NCBI GenBank assembly: GCA_029821735.1
Contig: JALGSU010000026.1
Coordinates: 1 to 61,762 of the forward strand
Length of the DNA: 61,762 nt
Reading direction: 5' to 3'
Source: Candidatus Zipacnadia bacterium
GTDB taxonomy: Bacteria; Armatimonadota; Zipacnadia; Zipacnadales; UBA5352
Of the stretch, positions 46,035 to 55,280 are shown one piece after another. Numbering within the stretch: position 1 is the stretch's first letter; each line of letters begins with the position of its first letter. The translations under genes were made by a program, and so were the position numbers. The notes below the pieces were generated by a model that did no database searches, was not told the DNA's origin, and saw only the letters and a list, made by a program, of their open reading frames with translations.

Positions 46035-47840
46035 ATGAGCTCCCCATCCCCTGCAGTTCGCTCGAGGCTTCGGCTGACTTGGCCTGAGGTGGTGGCGTTC
46101 TGCCTGCTGGCGGGCGTGGTCTCGACGCTGGTGCGCGGATATGGCTTCGCGGAACATGATCAGGTGGAGCAGTTGCCGCTGGTGCTGCGTTCGCTCGATC
46201 CAGGCTTTGCGCCGGGCGACTTCTATGTGAACGCCAGCGAGCAGTTCTCGGTTCGGCGGTATTTCGTGATACTGGTGGCGGGGCTGGCGCGCGTGTTCCC
46301 GCTTCCAGTGCTATATCTGCTGCTGACCATATTGGGCAACTCGGCAGTGGGGCTCATTACGCTTATCGCCGCAAGACGCATTGCGGCCGGAGATGATCGG
46401 CCCGCGATGCTTGCTTGCGTGCTGGTGCTGAGCGTGCGCAGTATTGCGCCTGGTGGAGCGGCTGATCTCACTTTCCACGGTCTCGCGCCGTCTGTCCCCG
46501 CGATGCCCTTCGTTTTACTTGCGCTATGGACGGGGGTCATGGGGCGGCCCTGGCTTTGCGTGCTCTGCGCCGTGGTCGCTTGCCTGTTCCAGCCTCTGAT
46601 CGCGGCTGCGGCGGGTGGCATTGGTCTGCTGGCTGCAGGCGTGACGGCCCTCTCGGAACGCCGTGGCAAGGCGGCTGTGGGCGTGGGAGTCGCAGCTATC
46701 CTCTTTGGCGTGGCGCTCAATACCATTTGGCTGGGTGACTACGAGACCTTCCTCAGCGCTCGAGAGTTCATCGACATAATAGGCAATATCCGCCACCCTC
46801 ACCACTATATTCCGAGCACATTTCCTCTTCGGAACTGGCTCACGACCGCTGGTCTGCTGATGGCTCTGGGCGTCTCCCTGAGGTGGTATGCCTGTGCTCC
46901 GCAGGCTGATCGTCGCATCACCCGTGGCATTCTCATTGCCACGGTCGTCGTGGTACTCACGTGGGTGGGGGGCTATGTCTTCGTCGAGGTCATCCCGACA
47001 CGCTTCTGGACGATGCTTCAGGCTTTCCGCTACGCTTTCGTCATCAAGTGGTTCGCGCTCATGCTGATAGCGGTGACTGCGACGCGTCTGTGGGCCACCG
47101 GCGGCAGCGCCCGGCTGCCGGCGGTTCTCATGTGCGCAGGGACGGGTGTGCCTCAGGGCATCATTGCAGGCTGGGCGCACGTCGTGGAGTTGCTCCGAAG
47201 GCGTCTGCCGGGGATTGCGAGGTCAGTGCTGCTGGTCGTCGCCGTGGTATTTGCGCTGGCGGCCCATTACAAGTTCGGCTGGGAGCTACCTGAGATACTC
47301 GCGCTGGCTCTACTCGGGCTGCTGGCATTCGCGTTCGGTCGCCTGCAATCCTCAGCGGCTCGGATTGCATCGGGGGCTGCTCTCGCAACAGTGATCACAG
47401 CCGCCCTCATCCTCGGACCGTTCCCGCATATGCGCCCACACATCACCATGGCGCAGTCGCTCGGCGACCTGATGCCTGCGGCCGACTTCGCCCGCATCAG
47501 CACGCCTGCCGACGCGATCTTCGTGGTCCCGCCTCGGGCGGAGGCTTTCCGAACGGCCGCTGAACGCGCGCACGTGGTTGATTTTAAGTGCATCCCCCAC
47601 TTCGACGCGGGGCTTGTGGGCTGGCACCAGCGGATGCGGGCCTGCTACGGTGATGTGCCGTCCTCAGGTTTCCAGATGGCGGTCGACATGGACCAAGCAT
47701 ATCACGACATTAGCGACTCGGCCCTGGCAGAGCTCGCGGAGACATATGGCGCCGACCACGCTCTCCTGTATGGCGAAACGCGGACCGCGCTGCCCGTGCT
47801 CTACAGCGATGCGCGGTGGAAGATCGTCCGCATTCCTTAG
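46035..47840 (+). CDS. Large polytopic membrane protein (DUF6798-like)
   Basis: A 601-residue protein with about ten to twelve membrane spans, beginning VVAFCLLAGVVSTLVRGYGF. A luminal-type loop after the first span (EHDQVEQLPLVLRSLDPGF, then GDFYVNASEQF) resembles polyprenol-phosphate-sugar-transferase-like proteins. The C-terminal, probably extracytoplasmic, part has TPADAIFVVPPRAEAFRTAA, VVDFKCIPH and GWHQRMRACYGD, the DUF6798 pattern as I recall. The start is uncertain: the ATG at 46035 has no strong ribosome-binding site, and an in-frame ATG upstream is possible. Function unknown. Its stop is 2 nt from that of the convergent MFS gene. Confidence 0.72.
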   Translation: MSSPSPAVRSRLRLTWPEVVAFCLLAGVVSTLVRGYGFAEHDQVEQLPLVLRSLDPGFAPGDFYVNASEQFSVRRYFVILVAGLARVFPLPVLYLLLTILGNSAVGLITLIAARRIAAGDDRPAMLACVLVLSVRSIAPGGAADLTFHGLAPSVPAMPFVLLALWTGVMGRPWLCVLCAVVACLFQPLIAAAAGGIGLLAAGVTALSERRGKAAVGVGVAAILFGVALNTIWLGDYETFLSAREFIDIIGNIRHPHHYIPSTFPLRNWLTTAGLLMALGVSLRWYACAPQADRRITRGILIATVVVVLTWVGGYVFVEVIPTRFWTMLQAFRYAFVIKWFALMLIAVTATRLWATGGSARLPAVLMCAGTGVPQGIIAGWAHVVELLRRRLPGIARSVLLVVAVVFALAAHYKFGWELPEILALALLGLLAFAFGRLQSSAARIASGAALATVITAALILGPFPHMRPHITMAQSLGDLMPAADFARISTPADAIFVVPPRAEAFRTAAERAHVVDFKCIPHFDAGLVGWHQRMRACYGDVPSSGFQMAVDMDQAYHDISDSALAELAETYGADHALLYGETRTALPVLYSDARWKIVRIP

Positions 47841-47842
47841 AG

Positions 47843-49090
47843 CTATTGCCCGCCTGCGCTCTCTTCTTTGGGCTTGACCCAGGCCGCGATCAATGCTGCA
47901 CTGATGATCAGCAGGCACCCCATGATGACGAACGGTAGCCTCATCCCCACCGCAGACGCCACGAACCCACCCGCCAGAGGCCCCAGCGCAATCCCGAGGC
48001 ATTGTGCCGCCTGTATGGTCCCGAAAGCGCGGCCGTAAGTCTCCGCCGCAACGTTGGCGCCGATCATCGAGTTCGCGAGCGGCCCCATCGCCCCCGTCGC
48101 CAGCCCCCAGCCGACCCGGAGCACCACCAACTGCCCAAAGCTCGTCGCCAGCGCGTGCGGGAAGCTCAGCAGACCAGCCGCAGCGGAAGTCCACACGAGC
48201 AGCTTGCCCTGGTTGGTGCGCTCACCGAACTTCCCCAGCGTCACACACGCGATGCCCGCCGCGATGCCCGCGATACCTATGAGCATTCCAGTCGCCGTAG
48301 CGGGCGGAACGTGAGGCGATATCTTCTCGACGAACAGTGGGAAGATTGGCACCACAAACATCATCGAGAACGCGCCGAGGAAACACATGCCGAGAACCGC
48401 AACAGCGCCCTTTCCGCCAAACGCCTCACGCAGACCGTTCCCGTTGGTCGGGCACTGGTCGGGCCGCACGAAGCGCTCGTGTGCACCGAAACCCACCACC
48501 AGCCCGGCGATCAGCCACAACCCTCCGCACAGAAAGAATGGGATCCGGTATCCGTATTGGTCGGCGACCAGTCCCCCGAGCCATGGCCCGATCGAGCAGC
48601 CCACGATGATTGCGGTCTGCATCACGCCCATCGCATAGCCAAGCCGCGCTCTCGGCACGGAGCTTGCCACCAACGTGTTGCACGCGGCCCCGGTGCCGGT
48701 GACAGCGCCCTGCAGGAGCCGCAAGAACACAAGCTGTGGTGCAGTCTGCGCCAGCCCAAGCACTGCAATGACGAACGCTCCACCGATCATGCAGCGCATC
48801 AGCATCAGCTTGCGGCCGACGCGGTCGGCCACCCATCCCCATATCGGCGAGAAGACCGCCAGCGCAATCCCCGCGCTCGTGATCGCCGCGCCTGCCCAGA
48901 TGCCCACCAAGCGCTCGTCCGTTACGCCAAGTTCCCGAACATAGAACGGTAGGAATGGCATGCAGAACGAGAAGCCCACGTTGGCCAACATGTGCGCGAT
49001 CCATACCGACCAAAGCGTGCGCCGCCAATGCGGCGCGCCCTGGTCCAGGTCGGCGTCGGGGTGCTGGTTATCAGCGAGTTGCTTGGCCAC
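47843..49090 (-). CDS. MFS transporter (multidrug-efflux MdtG-like), second of a tandem pair
   Basis: A 415-residue major facilitator with twelve spans. The loop 2-3 motif reads GWVADRVGRKLMLMR, and the N-half ends with the pattern IIVGCSIGPWLGGLVAD (motif C, typical of antiporters). The sequence is most like drug-efflux proteins of the DHA1/MdtG type. It begins at a GTG at 49090, within the end of the upstream paralogue gene (20-nt overlap), so the two are likely co-translated. Substrate unknown. Confidence 0.87.
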   Translation of the reverse strand: MAKQLADNQHPDADLDQGAPHWRRTLWSVWIAHMLANVGFSFCMPFLPFYVRELGVTDERLVGIWAGAAITSAGIALAVFSPIWGWVADRVGRKLMLMRCMIGGAFVIAVLGLAQTAPQLVFLRLLQGAVTGTGAACNTLVASSVPRARLGYAMGVMQTAIIVGCSIGPWLGGLVADQYGYRIPFFLCGGLWLIAGLVVGFGAHERFVRPDQCPTNGNGLREAFGGKGAVAVLGMCFLGAFSMMFVVPIFPLFVEKISPHVPPATATGMLIGIAGIAAGIACVTLGKFGERTNQGKLLVWTSAAAGLLSFPHALATSFGQLVVLRVGWGLATGAMGPLANSMIGANVAAETYGRAFGTIQAAQCLGIALGPLAGGFVASAVGMRLPFVIMGCLLIISAALIAAWVKPKEESAGGQ

Positions 49091-50378
49091 TACCGTCTTC
49101 CCCTGGTGCGTCTACATCCTGGTCGGCTGGTACGCTGTTCGCGGGCTTCACGAACCGCGACAGCACACCCGAGCTGATGATGAAGAGCACTCCCATGATG
49201 AGGAACGGCATCCGGAACCCCAGCACCGATGCCGCCAGTCCGCACAGGATCGGCCCGGCCGCCATCCCCATCGCGTTCGCGGACCGTGTCACACCATAGG
49301 CGCGACCGAGCATATCCGGCGACACCGCCGTGCTGATGAACGCGTTCATGCTCGGCTGAATACCCCCGGTGGCTCCGCTGACCAGCATGCGGATCGGCAG
49401 GAGTTGCGCCACCGTTTGCACGAACGCCTGTGGCATCACCAATAGTCCCGATACCAGCGTGACACCGACCAGCAGGTTCTTGTGCCCCTTTCGATCTCCC
49501 AGCCTGCCCACGGCGGTGGCCGCCAGTCCCGCCGCCAGGCCCCCCGCTCCGAGCAGCATGCCGGTCACACTCGCCGCCTTCGCTGAGCCGACGATGCCTT
49601 CCACCAGCAACGGGAAGATCGGCCCGCTGAACGACAGCGACAGCGCAACGATGAACAGCCCCACGAGCACAGCAACCAGACCCCGGCGACCGAATGCCTG
49701 GCGCAGGCCGTGCCCGTTGCCAGTCGCATTGCCGTCGGCTTTCTCAAAATCCTCGTGCGCCCCAAACATCGCCACGAGGCCCGCAGCAAAGAGGATACCT
49801 GCCGCCACGAAACATGAGGTGCGCAATCCCCAGTACTCAGCGAGGTACCCGCCCACCCACGGCCCCGCTGCAAGGCCCAGGACCACCATCGTCTGGTTCA
49901 GCCCGAGGCTAAGCCCCATCCGCCTGCGTGGCACCACGCTCGATACCAGCGTGTTCGTCGCGGTCACGGTGCCGGTAAGCGTCCCCTGCAAAAGTCGCAC
50001 CGCCAACAGTTGATACACGTTCCGGCACAGCCCCATCAGCACTAGCGTGAGAACCGCCCCGAACATCGCCCGCCCAACCATCATCTTCCGCCCGTACTTG
50101 TCGGCGACCGCTCCCCAGAAGGGCGCGAAAATGCCGAAGGTGATGCTCATTGATCCCACAATAAGCCCCGCCCACGCGGCCACCTGCGCGTCTCCCCGTA
50201 CGCCAAGTTCCTTCACATAAAAGGGCAGGAATGGCTGCACAAGCGAGAATCCGAAGATCGACACGAACTGAGCTATGAGGAGCGCTCCGAGGGTGCGTCG
50301 CCACGGCGGCGTGGGGGGACGATCTTCTGATGTGTTGGGCGCCTCCGGCTGAACGCGGGGCACCAACTGCTTGCTCAT
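49071..50378 (-). CDS. MFS transporter (multidrug-efflux MdtG-like), first of a tandem pair
   Basis: A 435-residue major facilitator, twelve spans, clearly paralogous to its neighbour: FSLVQPFLPFYVKELGV here matches FSFCMPFLPFYVRELGV there, and GAVADKYGRKMMVGR matches GWVADRVGRKLMLMR. Motif C is VVLGLAAGPWVGGYLAE. Pairs of such genes can encode heteromeric or redundant exporters. The start ATG is at 50378 and is divergent from the acetyltransferase gene at 50643. Confidence 0.88.
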   Translation of the reverse strand: MSKQLVPRVQPEAPNTSEDRPPTPPWRRTLGALLIAQFVSIFGFSLVQPFLPFYVKELGVRGDAQVAAWAGLIVGSMSITFGIFAPFWGAVADKYGRKMMVGRAMFGAVLTLVLMGLCRNVYQLLAVRLLQGTLTGTVTATNTLVSSVVPRRRMGLSLGLNQTMVVLGLAAGPWVGGYLAEYWGLRTSCFVAAGILFAAGLVAMFGAHEDFEKADGNATGNGHGLRQAFGRRGLVAVLVGLFIVALSLSFSGPIFPLLVEGIVGSAKAASVTGMLLGAGGLAAGLAATAVGRLGDRKGHKNLLVGVTLVSGLLVMPQAFVQTVAQLLPIRMLVSGATGGIQPSMNAFISTAVSPDMLGRAYGVTRSANAMGMAAGPILCGLAASVLGFRMPFLIMGVLFIISSGVLSRFVKPANSVPADQDVDAPGEDGSGQATR

Positions 50379-50642
50379 GCTTGGCCGCTACCTTGGCTTC
50401 GTCGAGTGCCTCTACAAATATGGCCCGCCGCACGTGGGCACTTGCCCGATAGTGCTGCGAGCCGTCTCTGTGAGTTCTTGTTTGGCCTGCTTGGCCATGC
50501 ATACTACAGAGTCTCGCTGGCGAACGCAACCCCACGTTCAGCCTTGTGCTCTGCGGCGCGTGCAGGTGCACGGCCCATCTCAGGTGAACTCCACACGTGC
50601 GCATGACGACGGAGCCACCATGGAGACAGGGGACCAACCGGT

Positions 50643-51845
50643 ATGGCTGACAGCCTTGAGTTCCGCGAATACGTGGACGAGGATTTCGCGACATTCCTCG
50701 TCCTGCATAACGATGTCTTCCCGCCAGTGTCAGAGGGTGAGATGGCTGCCTGGATGGCTCGCGACGATGTCACTGCGGGCGTCGCAATCCTCGACGGTCG
50801 GGTGGTCGGGGAGATTCCACTGCACATACGCGACTTCATGGTACGGCCGGGTGTTCACATCCGCGCTGCGTTCGAGCACTCCGTCTGCGTCGCGGAGAGC
50901 ATGCGCGGCACCGGCCTCGGCACTCAGATCCAGACGGCCATGAAACAGTTTCTCATCGGGCGGGCCGAGGCCCTCACCGTCTACCGCGGCGGCGAACGCA
51001 CACCCGCCTACCGTTTCTACGACCAGAATGGGCTCGTCGACCTGACTTACCACCGACACTACGAGCACACGAACCCGGCGGCCGTCGCGTCCCGGGGCTT
51101 CGAGCCCGTCGACATTTCCGAGATCATTGCCAACGAAGCCCAAATCCTGCGCGTCTTCGAGGATGCCCTCGGCCACGCCGCTGGCCGGCAGATCCGTCGC
51201 CCGGGGTTCTTCACTGGTACCTTCACCAACCTCGAGATGTGCGAACTCAAGCCCCGAATGACCGGCATTCTCGCCGAGGAGTCGGATGGCCTGGCTGGCT
51301 ACTGCATTCTCTTGTCCGGTCACAAACCCGACTCGCCGCTGCGCATCGCGGAGGTCGCCGCCCGTGGGCGCAACCGCGAGCTCATCGAGTCCCTGGTGCG
51401 CAGTGCCTGTTCGATGGCTGCCGAACGCGGCGTGCCCGCCACAGTCTCGCTGCACGACTACACCTTCTGCTGGCGCCTCTTCACCCAGCTCGGATTCACG
51501 GGCTCGCCGCGCGGTGAGATGATCATGGGCACACCCCTTGACTGGCACGCCATGGCTCAGCGGGTTTGGTGGCGTCAACCGGCTCTGGACGACGTCCAAG
51601 TGAATATCGCCACACCCGAACGCGACCTCACCATCCACGAGCCGACCGACACGCCTGCTCGCACGCTGACGCTCGAGATGAAGCATCACCAGGCCTCTCG
51701 GTACCTCTTCTCGCGATTGGACCTGCCTGCCCAGATACGCAGTGAGATGGTTACTTGCCACAACGCCACCAAGGCCGACATAGAGGCGCTGGGACGCGCC
51801 CTACCCTTCGCTCCCTGGGAAATCCGTGACATCGAGCACATCTGA
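50643..51845 (+). CDS. GNAT-family N-acetyltransferase with a second domain
   Basis: A 400-residue protein. The first 150 residues are a GNAT domain: VAILDGRVVGEIPLHIR and VCVAESMRGTGLGTQIQTAM, with the acetyl-CoA motif RGTGLG (88-93). Residues 160-300 may be a second, degenerate GNAT-like unit (ELKPRMTGILAEESDGLAGY, ELIESLVRSACSMAAERGV, WRLFTQLGFTGSPRGE), giving an Eis-like two-domain layout; the tail is unassigned. It heads a plus-strand series with 14-64 nt gaps that continues into the hexosaminidase and esterase genes. The acceptor, possibly an amino sugar, is inferred from context only. Confidence 0.8.
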   Translation: MADSLEFREYVDEDFATFLVLHNDVFPPVSEGEMAAWMARDDVTAGVAILDGRVVGEIPLHIRDFMVRPGVHIRAAFEHSVCVAESMRGTGLGTQIQTAMKQFLIGRAEALTVYRGGERTPAYRFYDQNGLVDLTYHRHYEHTNPAAVASRGFEPVDISEIIANEAQILRVFEDALGHAAGRQIRRPGFFTGTFTNLEMCELKPRMTGILAEESDGLAGYCILLSGHKPDSPLRIAEVAARGRNRELIESLVRSACSMAAERGVPATVSLHDYTFCWRLFTQLGFTGSPRGEMIMGTPLDWHAMAQRVWWRQPALDDVQVNIATPERDLTIHEPTDTPARTLTLEMKHHQASRYLFSRLDLPAQIRSEMVTCHNATKADIEALGRALPFAPWEIRDIEHI

Positions 51846-51859
51846 CGGGAGATTTCACC

Positions 51860-53314
51860 ATGCCCATCGCACAGGTGACGCCAACACTCAAGCATGCCGA
51901 TCTGACTGACGAACGCTTCGCGCGCGTCTGCCATAGGTGGTATCTCGCTGACGAGTCAGGCTACGCCGACATCGCGGTCCGTTATTGTGAGGACCTGTGC
52001 ATCAGCGTCGGCGATGAGCCCAACCGCTTCGCACTCCTCGCCGACGCCGAGATGGCCCCCGAGGAATATGCAGTCACAATCGAGCCCCATGCCATCGAGG
52101 TCAAGGCCGCTGGTCGTCGCGGCTTCCTCTACGCTCTCGCCACCATCAACCAGCTTCGCGACGGACCGTGGCTTCCCTGCGGCTACATCCATGACGAGCC
52201 GCGGCTGCCCGTGCGTGGGCTGCAATTCATGTTTGAGTCCGTCAAGCAGCTGACCTTCGACGCCGCCATGGGGCTTCTCGAGGCGGCCGGCCGCCACAAG
52301 CTCAACACGATTCTCATGGAGTTCGGCGACCACTTCCCGTTCGAGTCGCCCCATGAGATCATCGCCTCCGAGGCCGCTCTGACTCGCGGCGAGGTCCGCC
52401 AACTGGTCTCGCGGGCCGCGGACCTCGGGATCACTATTATCCCTTTGCTCCAGTCTCTCGGACACCTCGGCTATGCACTCAAGCATGAACAGTACAGTTC
52501 CGTGCGCGAGGAGGATGAGGTACGTCACCAGCTCTGCCCACTGAACGATCGCTCTTTTGAGCTGTGGACCGAACTCGCCGAGCAGATGCTCGAACTCTTC
52601 CCTCGCTGCAGCTTGATGCATATCGGCGGCGACGAGGCACGCCAGCTCGGCGTCTGCCCCACTTGTGCCGCCGCCAAAGACGAGATCGGTATCGGTGGCC
52701 TCTACACCACTCATATAAACAAGGTCTGCGCATGGCTGGCCGAGCGCAACATCACTCCTATCATCTGGGATGACATTCTCTGCGCCCACCCGGAGACAAT
52801 CGACCACCTCCACGGATCCGCTCAGATCATGTACTGGGATTACTGGACGACTTCAGACCCCAGCCCACTGCTTGTCGCCCGTGGCAACTCACCGACCGTC
52901 GTCTACAACCGCGCATGGGACGATGAGTGGGCGGCCGAGCTATCCGATGTGACGCGCGCCACAATCTCCCGGTTTGCTCAACCCATCGACCCGGACGCCG
53001 ATCTCAGCTCGGAATATCTCGCGGCCTATCGACACTGTCTGGGCGATGCATTCCCCAAAGCCGCCCGCGCTTTCCCGTATCTGGAGCACTTCCAGCAGGC
53101 GGGCCGCGTCGTGTACGGAGCCCCCTCCTGCTCCGGCAACCACAGCTTCTGGCACACGCTGCCAGACCTGCCTCGACACGGTGAGAACATCAAGACCTTC
53201 GCCGACCGTTGCATTGAGGCGAAAGCCGCCGGCATGATCACCTCGGCGTGGTACAACACATCACCTGACTTCCTCCACTGGGGGATTCTGACGACCGCGG
53301 AGTTCACCTGGTAG
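51860..53314 (+). CDS. GH20-type beta-N-acetylhexosaminidase, cytosolic
   Basis: A 484-residue protein with no signal peptide. An N-terminal GH20b-like domain (to about 105, YALATINQLRDGPWLPCGYI) is followed by the barrel: RLPVRGLQFMFESVKQ, LGITIIPLLQSLGHLGYA and the catalytic motif HIGGDEA (254-260) with the Asp258-Glu259 pair of substrate-assisted GH20 catalysis. It would release terminal beta-linked N-acetylhexosamine inside the cell, so substrates must be imported or be cell-wall fragments. It lies 14 nt after the acetyltransferase gene and 12 nt before the DUF1284-like gene. Confidence 0.88.
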   Translation: MPIAQVTPTLKHADLTDERFARVCHRWYLADESGYADIAVRYCEDLCISVGDEPNRFALLADAEMAPEEYAVTIEPHAIEVKAAGRRGFLYALATINQLRDGPWLPCGYIHDEPRLPVRGLQFMFESVKQLTFDAAMGLLEAAGRHKLNTILMEFGDHFPFESPHEIIASEAALTRGEVRQLVSRAADLGITIIPLLQSLGHLGYALKHEQYSSVREEDEVRHQLCPLNDRSFELWTELAEQMLELFPRCSLMHIGGDEARQLGVCPTCAAAKDEIGIGGLYTTHINKVCAWLAERNITPIIWDDILCAHPETIDHLHGSAQIMYWDYWTTSDPSPLLVARGNSPTVVYNRAWDDEWAAELSDVTRATISRFAQPIDPDADLSSEYLAAYRHCLGDAFPKAARAFPYLEHFQQAGRVVYGAPSCSGNHSFWHTLPDLPRHGENIKTFADRCIEAKAAGMITSAWYNTSPDFLHWGILTTAEFTW

Positions 53315-53326
53315 GAGGCGCAGACC

Positions 53327-53773
53327 ATGCACGTCATGCACATCCGTCCGCATCACCTGCTGGACATCATCGCCTCGCACGGGGCTGGAGCCGAGTTCAA
53401 GCCCGCCGCCTACGGGCACGCGGTGCACACCTGCGCCGAGATCGTTCTGGGCGATGTCAGCACCCCGCTGGAGTTCATAGTGGGAGCTGACTTCATCTGC
53501 GAGCCGTGCATCCACCTCGTCGACGGACTGTGCGATGACATGGTCAACTCACTCGATCCGCCCGTTCTCAAGCAAGACTACAACGATGACCTGGATCGCC
53601 GTCTGCTGGTGCACTTCGGACTGGCGGAGGGCGACCGCATGACCTTCGGCGAATACCTGACCGTGATCCGCGAGCACCTCGATGGCTTGGCCGAGATATG
53701 CTCTCACCCCGGGGAGTCTGTTGACAAACGACGCAGTGACCTCGCCGCGGGGCTCACCAATCTGGGCTTCTGA
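53327..53773 (+). CDS. DUF1284-like cysteine-containing protein
   Basis: A 148-residue protein. The start MHVMHIRPHHLLDIIA resembles the RxHHLLC opening of DUF1284 proteins, but the Cys of HHLLC is Asp here. Further conserved-looking cysteines are in ADFICEPCIHLVDGLC. Such a pattern suggests a metal site, which is inference. A strong ribosome-binding site, AGGAGG, precedes the ATG by 9 nt. It sits in the same operon-like series as the two hydrolases around it, and no enzymatic role is known. Confidence 0.7.
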   Translation: MHVMHIRPHHLLDIIASHGAGAEFKPAAYGHAVHTCAEIVLGDVSTPLEFIVGADFICEPCIHLVDGLCDDMVNSLDPPVLKQDYNDDLDRRLLVHFGLAEGDRMTFGEYLTVIREHLDGLAEICSHPGESVDKRRSDLAAGLTNLGF

Positions 53774-53785
53774 GGGACCGCCCAC

Positions 53786-55216
53786 ATGAATGACCTGTCC
53801 CTGCACAAATGGGCCCGCGATATCGGCCTGCGCGAGGCCGCCGCCAGGCGTCACCGCATCGGCGTGTACGATCCCGGTCACGTGCGCTACCAGTTCGGAC
53901 ACGAGCCGACTCGTGTGCCTTACCATCCAACGGGCGAGGACTGGGCGCTGCTCGACACCTACGCTGAGTGCGGTGTCGGTTTCGTGCATCTGTGGTATTG
54001 GGGTGACTGGATCGGTCTCCACAGCAAGGGCGCCATGGAGGCGTTGAACCCACGCGCCACTCGCCGCTTCGTTGACGAATGCCACCGGCGCGACCTCAAG
54101 GTTATCCCGTATGTGTCGCCCGGCTACCTCGATACCGCCAACCCGACGCATCGCCCCGAGTGGAGCCGCGGGGCATCCCACCTGGTTGAGCTGTGCAATG
54201 ACTTCGATCTGCTCTGTCCAGGCAGCGAGAGCTGGCGACGCTTCTTTCTCGATGACCTCGATCGCATTCTCGACGACTACGCCTTCGACGGCGTCTACTG
54301 GGACGGCGGCATCGGCGCCAACAGGCCGGGCTGTGCCAACCCGCAGGCAGACCGCCACGTCCACTTCGTCGAGGCAGATCCCGCCGACCAGCCTGCCAGC
54401 GAGGCCACCACCGACGGTTACCTCTCCCTCTGGAATGACCTGCTCTTCGAGATGTACGTGCGTGTGAAACGTCGTGGTGGCATTGTGGTGGCCCACATCG
54501 GCGGCGACCGCCCGTCTCCCTTCGATGACCCCTGTTGGGACTACCTCCTCGTCGGTGAGGGCATCGGTGACGCCCTTGAGTCCGTCGACCGCACCAGGGA
54601 TTTTCCGCCCTACCTCATTCGCTTCAATGACTGGAGCCGCCTCATCACCGACTGGTCCGAAGGCGACTACACGCCAGATATGTCAAGGGTCGCCGAGATC
54701 GAGCACGCGCTCATGGCCGCCTGCATCCCTTACCTGCAGTTCCCCTGGCTGGAGGATGGCTGCTATGGCGAGCGCGAGGACGTCTTCTCCATGCCGGGCG
54801 TGAACTGGAAGCAGGGGCACGATCACTGGACCGAGTGGAAGAAGGCTCAGTCCGCCGCCGGCCTCGCTCCGCTCGGTAACGCCAGTTGGGCCGGTGATCG
54901 AGACCGTTACCTGCGCTACCTCGACACCTACCGACGGATGGCCACTGACAACGCGCTCCTCTACCGCGAAATCGGCCCCGTCCCTGACTGCCCCTTCCCA
55001 ACCACCGAGGGCCGTCGCCGGGTCTCAGTTTTTGTCAACGATGCGCTATGGGTGGCCGTCGGCAATCTCGAAGACGCGGCCGAGTCCGTCGTCGTGAGGC
55101 CGTTGAGGTCCGATGCGCCACTCACGCAAATCACATTGCCCGCCGGGCGGCTGACGGTACTGCGCTACCGCGACCTGACTTCGCCACCCGAGATCATCAC
55201 TTTCGAGGACCCCTGA
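53786..55216 (+). CDS. TIM-barrel glycoside-hydrolase-like protein, cytosolic
   Basis: A 476-residue soluble protein without signal peptide. Barrel-like segments: CGVGFVHLWYWGDWIGL, RRDLKVIPYVSPGYL, DDYAFDGVYWDGG (acidic strand end near residue 172), then IVVAHIGGDRPSPFDDPCWDY. The last 80 residues look like a small beta-sandwich (VFVNDALWVAVGNLEDAAES), as in many glycosidases. I cannot name the family; it recalls uncharacterised alpha-glycosidase-like proteins. It lies 12 nt after the DUF1284-like gene and 64 nt before the esterase. Confidence 0.72.
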   Translation: MNDLSLHKWARDIGLREAAARRHRIGVYDPGHVRYQFGHEPTRVPYHPTGEDWALLDTYAECGVGFVHLWYWGDWIGLHSKGAMEALNPRATRRFVDECHRRDLKVIPYVSPGYLDTANPTHRPEWSRGASHLVELCNDFDLLCPGSESWRRFFLDDLDRILDDYAFDGVYWDGGIGANRPGCANPQADRHVHFVEADPADQPASEATTDGYLSLWNDLLFEMYVRVKRRGGIVVAHIGGDRPSPFDDPCWDYLLVGEGIGDALESVDRTRDFPPYLIRFNDWSRLITDWSEGDYTPDMSRVAEIEHALMAACIPYLQFPWLEDGCYGEREDVFSMPGVNWKQGHDHWTEWKKAQSAAGLAPLGNASWAGDRDRYLRYLDTYRRMATDNALLYREIGPVPDCPFPTTEGRRRVSVFVNDALWVAVGNLEDAAESVVVRPLRSDAPLTQITLPAGRLTVLRYRDLTSPPEIITFEDP

Positions 55217-55280
55217 TAGCATCTGCCCAAACGATCGCCGCAGCACCTGCTGCCGCAACACATTGAAGGAGTGACCAGCC

